This document shows, in pieces, positions 1 through 8,800 of a DNA stretch of 9,224 nucleotides. The first letter of the stretch is position 1. Every line of letters starts with the position of its first letter. The stretch is from Bacteroidota bacterium (lineage in GTDB: Bacteria; Bacteroidota; Bacteroidia; Bacteroidales; VadinHA17). The stretch lies in assembly GCA_021816545.1 (NCBI GenBank), contig JAKAXP010000080.1, positions 1 through 9,224 on the forward strand. The letters run 5' to 3'. The position numbers and the translations under genes were made by a program. Below the pieces are notes generated by a model that did not search any database, was not told the DNA's origin, and was given only the letters and a program-made list of their open reading frames with translations.

Positions 1-2
1 TC

Positions 3-962
3 CGATCGGGAAGAGCTTACGGCACTTTCCTGTTCGACAGCCTCAGCGCTGAATATCTTCTTGCCAGTCTCCCGGAAATGCATGATCCTCTTCTGAAGGG
101 GATCCTCTGGATCAACCTGTATGAAAACCTCGTCAACGGAGCAATCGGTCCGGCTGATTTTTATGAGACTGCATTCAGGGACCTGCAAGTCATCCCGGAC
201 CTACAACTGCGCAACTATCTTTCAGGCAGGTTTGCTTCAGTATGGTGGGACTATCTGAGCCCGGAGGAAAGGGATTCATGTGCGCCCGCTGCTGAGGCAA
301 TGCTGAGAGGGAAAATAGCATCAGCAGAAAGCCCGGCCGAAAAACGTGCATGGTTTAGCACGCTTAGGAACCTAACAATCACACCGAAGGGGATGGATTA
401 CCTGGCAACACTCTGGAAAACCGGGGAGCTTCCGGGCCGGACAGGTCCGGGCAGCTCGCTGGCGGCCACAGTCAAATTGAGTGAGGATGAGCTATGCACA
501 CTGGCGCTGACCCTGGCGCTGAAGGGATTCCCTGACGCCGACGGCATTCTCGCAAAGCAGCGCGAACGTATTTCCGGCAAAGAGAGGCTGGAGCGGTTTG
601 ATTTTGTGATTCCGGCGGTATCTGATGATGACTCAGTCCGTGATGCCTTCTTTGAAAGTCTTCGCGATCCCGCCAACCGTGAACGTGAGCCATGGGTCCT
701 TGAGGCACTGGGATACCTGCATCACCCACTGGTTGCAGAGAGATCAGAAAAATATATTCTGCCCTCCCTGGAAATGCTAGAAGAAATCAAGGCTACAGGT
801 GACATCTTTTTCCCGGGAAGCTGGATTTCCGCCACCCTTGCAGGCCACCGTTCCCCCGAAGCCCTGGCAACGGTGGAGAAATTCCTCGACGATCACCCTG
901 GTTACCCGGCAGACCTGAAGCTGAAGATACTCCAGGCCGCTGATCATCTGCTCAGGCAATAG
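3..962 (+). CDS. M1-family metallopeptidase (aminopeptidase N-like), C-terminal part, 5' truncated
   Basis: The frame is open from base 3, so the first ATG at 78 is internal and the gene begins upstream of the window. The visible 319 residues are an alpha-helical, soluble C-terminal domain of the ERAP1/aminopeptidase N type. Characteristic patterns are KGILWINLYENL, SVWWDYLSPEERD, and a closing block with GSWISATLAGHRS, then FLDDHPGYPADLKLKILQAADHL, which is how many Bacteroidota M1 proteins end. M1 enzymes are zinc exopeptidases that remove N-terminal residues from peptides. The catalytic HExxH and GAMEN motifs lie upstream and cannot be checked, so activity is unproven. It ends in TAG at 960-962. 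GC is clearly higher than in the rest of the window (34 of 60 bases at 541-600), which suggests it belongs to the older chromosomal backbone. I see no functional link to the downstream cluster. The family assignment comes from remembered family patterns, not from a search. Confidence 0.78.
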   Translation, partial: RSGRAYGTFLFDSLSAEYLLASLPEMHDPLLKGILWINLYENLVNGAIGPADFYETAFRDLQVIPDLQLRNYLSGRFASVWWDYLSPEERDSCAPAAEAMLRGKIASAESPAEKRAWFSTLRNLTITPKGMDYLATLWKTGELPGRTGPGSSLAATVKLSEDELCTLALTLALKGFPDADGILAKQRERISGKERLERFDFVIPAVSDDDSVRDAFFESLRDPANREREPWVLEALGYLHHPLVAERSEKYILPSLEMLEEIKATGDIFFPGSWISATLAGHRSPEALATVEKFLDDHPGYPADLKLKILQAADHLLRQ

Positions 963-1065
963 GCAAGAGAGGGCCGATCCGCCAGTTGGAGGAGAAGGAG
1001 CCGGCTTACAGAGAAGGCAGTAGTGAAATATTTCTTAATTTTATATTCGCAAATAACAATTTATA

Positions 1066-1218
1066 ATGAGTATCTGGCGCGTTCTTGTCTGCATCTTTTT
1101 TCCTCCCCTGGCAGTGGTTGATAAGGGGTGCGGATCATTCCTCATTATATTCCTCCTCACCCTCTGCGGGTGGGTCCCCGGCGTCATAGGCGCACTCATT
1201 ATCAACAACAAAAAGTAA
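1066..1218 (+). CDS. YqaE/Pmp3 family small membrane protein
   Basis: A 50-residue protein. The sequence MSIWRVLVCIFFPPLAVVDK, then GCGS, a hydrophobic stretch FLIIFLLTLCGWVPGVIGAL, and a short polar tail INNKK is the classic UPF0057/YqaE/Pmp3 layout: two membrane helices with the conserved FPPLAV in the first and the GWxPGxIxAL block in the second. In yeast and plants, Pmp3/RCI2 proteins modulate membrane potential and salt tolerance. The bacterial role is poorly defined, and the protein would sit in the inner membrane. The ATG at 1066 gives exactly the family start. Upstream there is no good Shine-Dalgarno but AT-rich DNA, common in Bacteroidota. TATATTCG at 1042-1049 is one mismatch from the Bacteroidota -7 element TAnnTTTG, but I find no matching -33 TTTG, so a promoter there is only possible. 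The gene is free-standing between the peptidase and the RHS cluster. Confidence 0.85.
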   Translation: MSIWRVLVCIFFPPLAVVDKGCGSFLIIFLLTLCGWVPGVIGALIINNKK

Positions 1219-1247
1219 CCAGACTGAATTACGCTGATTGAAAACAA

Positions 1248-1268
1248 GGGAATAATATTAAAATTCCC
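1248..1268 (+). terminator. Weak hairpin after the YqaE-like gene (possible terminator)
   Basis: GGGAAT at 1248-1253 and ATTCCC at 1263-1268 are perfect inverted 6-base arms around a 9-base AT-rich loop, 29 bases after the stop of the YqaE-like gene. No uninterrupted T-run follows, only the T-rich CATCATTTTATTTAAG at 1275-1290, so a rho-independent terminator is plausible but weak. Six-base arms can arise by chance in AT-rich DNA. Confidence 0.3.
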
Positions 1269-1367
1269 AATTACATCATTTTATTTAAGCTTCCCCGTGC
1301 CTGCTCTTGTCCAGGAACATTAAATCAACATTTTTATCAAATAGTTTAAAAATAATTTGATTTTTCG

Positions 1368-1392
1368 TGTCACAAATGAGGTACTTGTGACA
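1368..1392. promoter_or_regulatory. 25-bp dyad TGTCACAA-N9-TTGTGACA upstream of the S74/T9SS/RHS cluster
   Basis: TGTCACAA at 1368-1375 is matched perfectly by TTGTGACA at 1385-1392, with a 9-base spacer. The arms are mixed-sequence and the dyad lies 40 bases upstream of the ATG at 1433. That symmetry and position fit an operator for a dimeric regulator (the arms contain GTCAC/GTGAC, loosely like half-sites of the CRP/FNR superfamily), or a small hairpin in the 5' leader. The surrounding gap from 1219 to 1432 is AT-rich and has no coding sequence I believe. ATAATTTG at 1352-1359 is a two-mismatch version of TAnnTTTG just before the dyad, too weak to call as a promoter. Which regulator would bind is unknown. 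Confidence 0.45.
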
Positions 1393-1432
1393 TGTACGGT
1401 AAAAGGATTCCTTAACAAAATATGAAGCTACT

Positions 1433-2356
1433 ATGGAAACTAACGCGAAACTTGTTTCAGCAATTGTCTTAGTCCTGATTATAGGCTCTACAACAGGACT
1501 GAATGGCCAGATCAAGGTTTTTGATAACGGCAACGTTGGGATTAAGTATACCACAAGTACCCCTGCTTCAAAGTTTGTTTACAACGGGCCGGGGGATTCT
1601 TCATGTGATGTTTTTCTGTACTCCGGGAACAGGTCAAGTTCAGGTAGTACTCAAAAGACCGTAATAGCTACCGGTACAGGTAGCTCAAATCACATTTATG
1701 GAATTGTAGGTCAGGCAGAAACGGGGTCAGGCAACTTCCTCTATGGTGTTCGGGGAGGAGTCTGGAGCGCTTCCACAATTTCATCTGGCCGTGCATACGG
1801 AGTATATGGCCTTGCCGGCAATGTAGCAGGTGGATATAATTACGGAGTATATGGGTATTTATATGGATCAAATAACGGAACTGCAGTCTTTGGCACAACC
1901 ACCGGGGATGTAGCGATATCGGGTAAATATGCGGGATATTTCAACGGAGATGTATACATAACCGGATTAATGTCCACTAATACCCTTACTGTGCGCAGCT
2001 CCGACCAGAAGTTTAAAGAAAAAATAGTATTATTAAATGCATCGGAAGCCTATGACAGAATTAATCTCTTAAAGCCATCTACATATTACCTCCGGCAGCA
2101 AGAAATTGCGTCAGCAGACAGCTCCAGTGTCAGATATTTATATGACCCTGATAGTGAGGTATTCACAAAGAGGAAGTATGGTTTCGTTGCCCAGGAATTA
2201 CAGGACGTCTTCCCGGACCTGGTTTACACCTTACAAGACGGAAATCTTGGTATTGATTATATCGGACTTATTCCTGTCATGATTCAGGCAATCCAGGAAC
2301 AGCGGAAAGAGCTGGAGGCCCTCAGGAAAAGAATTGAAATGCTTGAATCAAGGTAA
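1433..2356 (+). CDS. Secreted fibre-like protein with C-terminal S74 chaperone-of-endosialidase domain
   Basis: 307 residues. Residues 1-26 form a Sec signal with a hydrophobic core (VSAIVLVLIIGSTTG) and likely cleavage near LNGQ. Next comes IKVFDNGNVGIKYTTSTPAS (27-46), the usual opening of Bacteroidota tail-fibre-like proteins. Residues about 88-180 are glycine/tyrosine-rich degenerate repeats (YGVYG twice, YAGYFNGDVYITG), predicted as beta-structured shaft. From about 189 the S74 domain begins: SSDQKFKEKI (189-198), LKPSTYYLR, KYGFVAQELQDVFPDLV (248-264), then IDYIGLIPVMIQAIQEQRKE and a terminal coiled coil. In phage endosialidases this domain trimerises the fibre and cleaves itself between Ser and Asp; the Ser-Asp pair at 190-191 is in the matching place. 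It is probably a trimeric surface or extracellular protein; the ligand is unknown. The upstream frame is stopped at 1400-1402, which supports the ATG at 1433. It is followed after 17 bases by the T9SS-tagged gene, so it is probably first in the operon. Confidence 0.85.
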   Translation: METNAKLVSAIVLVLIIGSTTGLNGQIKVFDNGNVGIKYTTSTPASKFVYNGPGDSSCDVFLYSGNRSSSGSTQKTVIATGTGSSNHIYGIVGQAETGSGNFLYGVRGGVWSASTISSGRAYGVYGLAGNVAGGYNYGVYGYLYGSNNGTAVFGTTTGDVAISGKYAGYFNGDVYITGLMSTNTLTVRSSDQKFKEKIVLLNASEAYDRINLLKPSTYYLRQQEIASADSSSVRYLYDPDSEVFTKRKYGFVAQELQDVFPDLVYTLQDGNLGIDYIGLIPVMIQAIQEQRKELEALRKRIEMLESR

Positions 2357-2373
2357 CCTTAAAATTTAGGGTG

Positions 2374-2829
2374 ATGAAACAACATATTGCCATATTATTC
2401 CTGACATTGGTTGCCTGCGTCAGGGGGCTTGCTTCCCCGCCGGATACATTAAGGAGCTATAGCTTCTTTTATGATCAGAGCGGCAACAGAATCTTACGTG
2501 AGTCTGAAATAGTGCAACTTAAATCTGGCGGAACACTGACTTCTGACCCGAAGGACTTTAAGGAGCAGGTCCTGAGCAAGGAGATATCTGGCCATACCAT
2601 TAAAATTTTCCCAAATCCTACCAAAGGCATAGTAAGAATCAGCATGTCTGAAGTTGGAACTGAAACAACCCGTGTGATTATTTTTAACACAGGAGGTCAG
2701 GTTATCGCTGAAATGCAGCTTGAAGGAAGTGAAGGTGAGATTAATCTTTCCGGGTATTCTCCCGGAGTTTATTTCATGAGAATCATTTTTGATGGCACTT
2801 CAGCTGAATGGAAAATTCTTAAAGAATAA
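2374..2829 (+). CDS. Small secreted protein with a single YD-like motif and T9SS type A C-terminal sorting domain
   Basis: 151 residues from the ATG at 2374. A GTG directly before it (2371) would add one residue; ATG is preferred, with TTTAGGG just upstream as a poor ribosome site. Residues 1 to about 21 are a signal peptide (IAILFLTLVACVRGLAS). Residues about 28-41 read SYSFFYDQSGNRIL, which matches one YD/RHS-repeat hairpin, although no repeat array follows. The C-terminal ~75 residues form a Por secretion (T9SS type A) sorting domain: IKIFPNPTKGIVRISM, VIIFNTGGQVIAEMQLEG, INLSGYSPGVYFMRI, ending WKILKE. That domain is recognised at the outer membrane by the T9SS and is normally removed by PorU. 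Almost nothing else lies between motif and tag, so this looks like a minimal YD motif fused to an export tag. It sits 44 bases before the RHS gene. Role unknown; it may be a delivery partner or a remnant of a larger RHS/T9SS fusion. Confidence 0.8.
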   Translation: MKQHIAILFLTLVACVRGLASPPDTLRSYSFFYDQSGNRILRESEIVQLKSGGTLTSDPKDFKEQVLSKEISGHTIKIFPNPTKGIVRISMSEVGTETTRVIIFNTGGQVIAEMQLEGSEGEINLSGYSPGVYFMRIIFDGTSAEWKILKE

Positions 2830-2873
2830 GTAATTGTGCTGTGATGTCGAAATAGGACCAAAACTGATAACCC

Positions 2874-5800
2874 ATGAAACGAATATATCTTCTGTTTGCA
2901 TGCAGTGTTGTCTTTCTGACGACCTTAGCTCAACCATACGACCTTGTGCTGAATTCTCCAGAGTCCGGGGTACAACTGCACCAGGCAATTAACAGCATAA
3001 CATTTGCTCCAAATTATTCTTATACTCCCGCAGCGGGAACGATGCTCGCTGAGATCGTCAGCCAGCTTATCTCAGGTAATATTACTTATTCTAATCCAAT
3101 TGACCCCGGAGCGTATACGATTAATACAGGCCTGGCTGTGGGAAGTACTCCTGGGACACTTCTGGCCTCTGGTTCTGCAGGATACCAGATACCGATAGAC
3201 GTACCAACCGGTACTAACGGCCTTCAGCCCGCTATTACGCTTACTTATATAAGTAATTTTTCAGATGGCCTATTGGGAACAGGTTGGTCAACAGGAGGTC
3301 TTTCTGCTATTGCACGAGTTAACAGGACCCTTTATCATGATGGCATCTCAGATCCCGTAAGAGGAACAATATCTGACAGATATGCTCTGGACGGGAATAG
3401 AATGATAGTAACCAGCGGAACATACGGCGCCTCCGGTAGTGAATATCGGACAGAAATTGAGACCTTCTCGAAAATTATTGCCTACGGAACCACGGGAACC
3501 GGGCCGGAGTGGTTCCGGGTATATACTAAATCAGGCTTAATCCTCGAATTTGGAAACGATGAAGGATCACGGATAAGAAATAACGAAGGCTCCATTTTAT
3601 CGTGGAGAATCAACAAAATCAGTGACAGATACAATAACTACATTGTCTTTAACTATATCGTATCAGATGATGAACGCCCTATAGGATCAATACTATACAC
3701 CGGGAACTCCTCTGTCTCTCAGGCTCCTTTTGCATCTATGCAGTTCAATTATAAGTTCAGGAGTGATGTTAACTCTTATTACTACGGAGGTAAGGAATTT
3801 ATACGCGATATATTGCTTGATAATATTGAGGTGAAGTACAACGGACAAAGTTTTAAGAAATACAATTTAACATATACCCTGGATTCCCACTCACAGCTGA
3901 TTAAAGTAACAGAGTACAGCAGTCAGGATGCAGCTTTGAATCCTGTTGTTTTTACCTGGTCATCACAGACTAATCAATTCAGTGAAACAACTCACTACAC
4001 AAATTCCGATAATGAAAGATACTATCATGGAGACTTTAACGGCGACGGACGGGTAGATTTTGTCACAGTGCCTGTAAAATCATCTTATACTTCAAATGAT
4101 AAATGGAAACTATTTCTGGCCAATTCAAGTGGAAATATGGTCTATACCACCCAGGGTGACCTGAACACTTATTTTGAGACATTCCTGACAGGAGACTTCA
4201 ACGGTGACGGCCTCTCTGACCTCATGATGCAGGAAAAGCACCCGGAGACACTGTATCCAGATAAAAAATTCTATTATTTCTATGCATCATCCGGCTCTGG
4301 TTTCACACGCAGTACTTCCTATTATATTTGTTATAATAGCAGCAATCTTAACATTGTAGATTATAATGGAGACGGCAAGCTTGAATTTTTCTTCCATAAT
4401 GAGAATAATAACTGGTACTTGTATACTTACTCAGGATCATCAATTTACAGCGCCTCTATTCCATCATTTGGAAAATTCTATATAGAGGATACAGGAATGC
4501 ATAACCGTATTCTTGATTTTAACGGTGATGGTTGCTCAGACCTGTTGGTATTATCTGACAATGGATATAAGGTTTACGAGTTTAAAGGCACAAATCAGAT
4601 TCTAATCGAAACCTATGCCGGTATAAATATCCTAAATGATGATTTTTTATTGTTTGGTGATTATAACGGAGACGGGAACATCGATATCATAAAAAAAGAT
4701 TCACCCAGTCTGCCTGATTGGTCGATGTTGCATTTAACCAGTGAAGGATTCTATGAACAGGAACTTCAATGTTTTGATAGTTTCGATATTAACTACCAAA
4801 ACAACAGGGTATTTGCCCGTGACATGAATGCTGATGGACGATCAGATGTAATATTTGTTGGCAAAGGACAAAATACATCGAACCCAAATAATAGAATCAA
4901 TGTTTGTCTTAGTAATGGAAGTGATTTTAGTCCCCAAGAGCATATTTCATCAGTCAACTTCCTTACAGGCTATTTTTCTACGTACCCTCAATACATTACA
5001 TGGGAAGAATATTATGGCACGGTGTTCTTTCATTTTGAGGACTATAAAGGTGATGGACGCTGTCAGTTTTTCTACAAATGTGTTAATACTTCCAAATCGT
5101 TTTCATTTGCAACAGGCACTCCAAACCATTTGGTAAACAATGTAATTGACGGCTTTGGCTCAAAAACAAGTATTCAATATCTGCCAATGTCAGATGCTAA
5201 TGTTTATACCAGAGGCACCGGTGCTGTATTCCCTGTGAGTGACTTCTCAACAGCTTCACAACTTGTCTCGCAGGTAATAAGTGATAACGGAATTGGCAGT
5301 ACAAACACAACAACATATAGTTATGAAGGTGCAAAGATTCACAGGATGGGAAAAGGCTTTCTCGGATTTGCCAAGACTACAATAACCGATAACGCATCAG
5401 GAATAATCACGGAAACACAAACAGGATATAATGGCACCTATTTTTATCCCCAGGTTAATACGATCACCAAAAAATTGTCCACTGGAACCGTGGAACAAAC
5501 CAGTAATACCTGGACAGAAAAGGTATTGGATATTACTGCAAAACGTATTTACCCTTACACACAGTCAACAACACAATCAAACAATCTCACAGGGCATTCA
5601 ATAACTGTTACTGTGTCAGCTGTTGATGATTATGGAAACACGGGACAAATTGTGAAAGACTACGGCAATGGGGTAACTGAAACGACAATAAATAACTATT
5701 CCGGTTGGATAAACACATCCGATTGGCTTATCGGCAGAATTGGCTCTTCAACTGTCACATTTGCAAAAAGCGGAGAGTCCTCTGTAGTCAAGACAGTCAG

Positions 5801-8800
5801 ATATACTTATGATGCTAATAGTTTAATCAAACCAGGCTATGTCTATTACTATGAGGGTAGTTCGCTTGAATATAATGACAACTATGACTATGACGGCCTT
5901 GGAAATGTAACAGATGTTTATACTACCGGCGCCAGCATAGGTTCCAGCCAGGCAGGTTATTCATATACACCAAACGGGGATAAGTTGCTGACAAAAACTG
6001 ACAGGCAGGGACATGTCTATACTTATAGTTACGATAATTACGGACGCCCTCAGTCTGAGGTTGATTATCTGAATAATACACTGTCATACCAGTATGACGC
6101 TTCTGACAGGGTATCAATCACAACAAGCTCATCAGGCAGGCAGGTAACAACCAATTATTATTGGGACGGGAATTACAAACCTTCATTAGCTGTCTATGGT
6201 ATTTCTCAAACCGCAAATGACGGATCAGTCTCCTCTGTCTGGTACGATAAGTCCGGAAGGCCTTTACGTGAATGCAAAAAAGGATTCAATGGGACAATGA
6301 TTCTGATTGATAATGAATATAATACCAAGGGAGAACTTTACAGGATATCTGATCCGTACTTCGCCGGAGGTTCACCTGTCTGGACTGAGACCTATGCCTA
6401 TGATAATTATGGCAGGGTAAACGGAATCACACGAAATGGCGGCAGAAATACTGTATATTCATACTCCGGAGCAACTATAACCGAGACAACAGCCGGTAAG
6501 GTTTACAGTAAAACCTATAACCCGGATGGCACTATGGCAGCGGCTGAGGATGATGGCGGCAGTTTAGCCTATGCTTATTATCCCGATGGTAAAGTAAAAA
6601 ACATTACAGCACCCGGAGCTATAGTAACTTTAATGCAGTACTCAGATGCTGCCCGTAATCAGACTCAACTTACTGACCCGAGCGCCGGCACAATAACCTA
6701 CACCTATAATGCCAGAGGACAAATCCTTACTCAGACAAATGCCCGGGGACAGACAACCACTTTCAGTTATCATAATGATGGCCGGCTGAATACTATAATC
6801 AGTCCGGAAGGAACCACAACTTATTCCTATAATGGCAACAAACAGCTTACAGGGATATCCTCCCCGGGCAGTGTTGTCCGGTCATTTACTTATGACAACT
6901 ATGGCCGAATAAATACTGCAGCCGAGATTATTTCCGGTTCAAACTTTTCAACTACCTTTACTTATGATTCTTACGGTAGGCTGAATACCCGGACTCACCC
7001 GTCAGGAATAGTGGAAACATTGAACTATAACAGCAACGGGTATCTTGCATCAATCTCTGCCGGAGGAGCAGTAAGATACTCCATATCCGCGATGAACGCG
7101 AGACAGCAGGTTACATCGTCTGTATATGGCTCTTCCCTTAATGCCACCTTTGGTTTTGATGCTTACGGATTCCCGAACTCCTCCTCGGCCGGCCAGCTCA
7201 AGGATTACCGGTATGTGTTTGACCAGGTAACAGGAACCCTGACATCAAGGCAAAACTACCGGCAAAGTCTGACCGAAAGTTTTGGGTATGATGATCTCTA
7301 CCGGCTGACAACAGTCACTGGTCCGCAAAGTCTTTCCATGACATATTCAGATAACGGTAACCTGATTACCAAATCAGACATAGGCACTACAGAATTTGAT
7401 TATGGTGAAGGCGCCAGTCCATATGCCCTTACAGGACTGCTCTCTTCTACCGGAGTAATTCCCCCGGCAGACCAGGTGCCATCCTACACTTCTTATGAGC
7501 AGATCAGCCAGATAACCCAGGGAGTATATTCAGCATCATGGTTATATAATTCAGATCATCAACGTGCTAAAATGACTGTCACCCAGGGAGGAAGCATAAT
7601 ACTTACACGATGGTATGCAGGCAGTGACTACATGAAAGAGACTGCAGGAGGGGTAACCAAAGAATATACCTATCTGGGCGGCAATGCTTACTCTGCGCCA
7701 GTAGTAGCAGTAACCCAGGGAGGAGCCACCTCATATTTCTACCTGCTGCGTGATCATCTTGGAAGCGTTACCCATGTCGTCAGATCAGACAATACTCTTG
7801 AGGCTGAATATAGTTATGATGCATGGGGAAGAAGGCGAAGTGCAAATGACTGGAGTTACACCCTTGATGCCATGGACAAGGCAGTATTTGACGGCAGAGG
7901 CTTTACCGGGCATGAGCACCTGCTGTGGTTTGACCTGATAAACATGAACGGCCGGCTTTATGATCCGTTGATCGCAAGGTTCCTGAGCCCGGACAACTTT
8001 GTCCAGGCCCCCGACCTGTCTCAGGCATTCAACAGGTATTCATATTGCCTCAATAACCCACTGAAGTATACGGATCCGAGTGGTGAGTTTTTTATAATTG
8101 ATTCCTGGCTTATAGGACTTTTTAGTGGTGGGTGGAAAGAAGCCAATAAAAGAGCTGCAAACGATATTAAAATATGGGGTGGATTATTTGCGAGTGATCC
8201 TAATAAAGGGTTTTTGGGCCGGGTATGGGAGACCATCTCAAGGTTTACATGGCAATTACCACAAACTATTGGTGGCTGGGGTACTGCACAGGCTTGTAAT
8301 ACATTAGGCCTTAAAGGTGGCGTTGAATCTGTTAAGTATAAATATGGAGCAACAGTTGTTTCCACACAAAATAGTTGGGATGGGGCAGCGATAACACAGG
8401 GAAGTTATATTGTTGGAGGGAGTGAGCTACAAGCTGATCCGAATAATAGTCTTTTTCAACATGAATATGGACACTATATTCAAAGCCAAAGCATGGGCTG
8501 GGCCTATTATCCAAGAGTTGGGATACCAAGTGCTGGAAGTGAACATGGAAAATATAAATTAAATTACCCAAGCCATAATTACCATCCAGTAGAACAAGAT
8601 GCTAATAGAAGAGCCTTTCTATATTTTAATAAAAATGTAACTGGATTCCAGAATGATACCTATTTGAGTGATAATTTAGGATGGAATTTTGTAAAAAATC
8701 CTCTAGATGTTTACAAAACTGGGCAAGGTGTTTATATAGACTATAATAATTCTTATGATTTACAGCTCTTAAATAATCTAAAAGTAAGAGCTACTCTTGG

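Noticed and set aside
78..80. ATG at 78 as start of the M1-like gene
   Set aside because: The frame is open for 25 codons upstream to the window edge with protein-like content, so this Met is internal.
999..1006. AGCCGGCT palindrome after the peptidase stop, considered as terminator
   Set aside because: There is no loop between the arms and no T-run follows, so it cannot form a terminator hairpin.
1041..1247. Minus-strand 68-codon ORF
   Set aside because: It lies antisense to the well-supported YqaE-like gene and its translation has no recognisable pattern.
1422..1470. Short ORF from the ATG at 1422 before the S74 gene, considered as a leader peptide
   Set aside because: Only 16 codons in another frame, overlapping the real start, with no attenuator-like codon run or clear hairpin pair.
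2371..2373. GTG as start of the T9SS-tagged gene
   Set aside because: It adds only one Met before the ATG at 2374; ATG gives a normal MKQH signal-peptide start.
2874..2933. Lipoprotein signal for the RHS protein (Cys10)
   Set aside because: Cys10 lies in the middle of the hydrophobic core, and a standard cleavage site (TTLA|Q) is present later.
8021..8571. Minus-strand ORFs opposite the RHS tip (8021-8365 and 8332-8571), considered as antisense immunity genes
   Set aside because: No signal peptide, domain or plausible start context; they mirror the coding strand. The same-strand gene at 8891 is a better immunity candidate.
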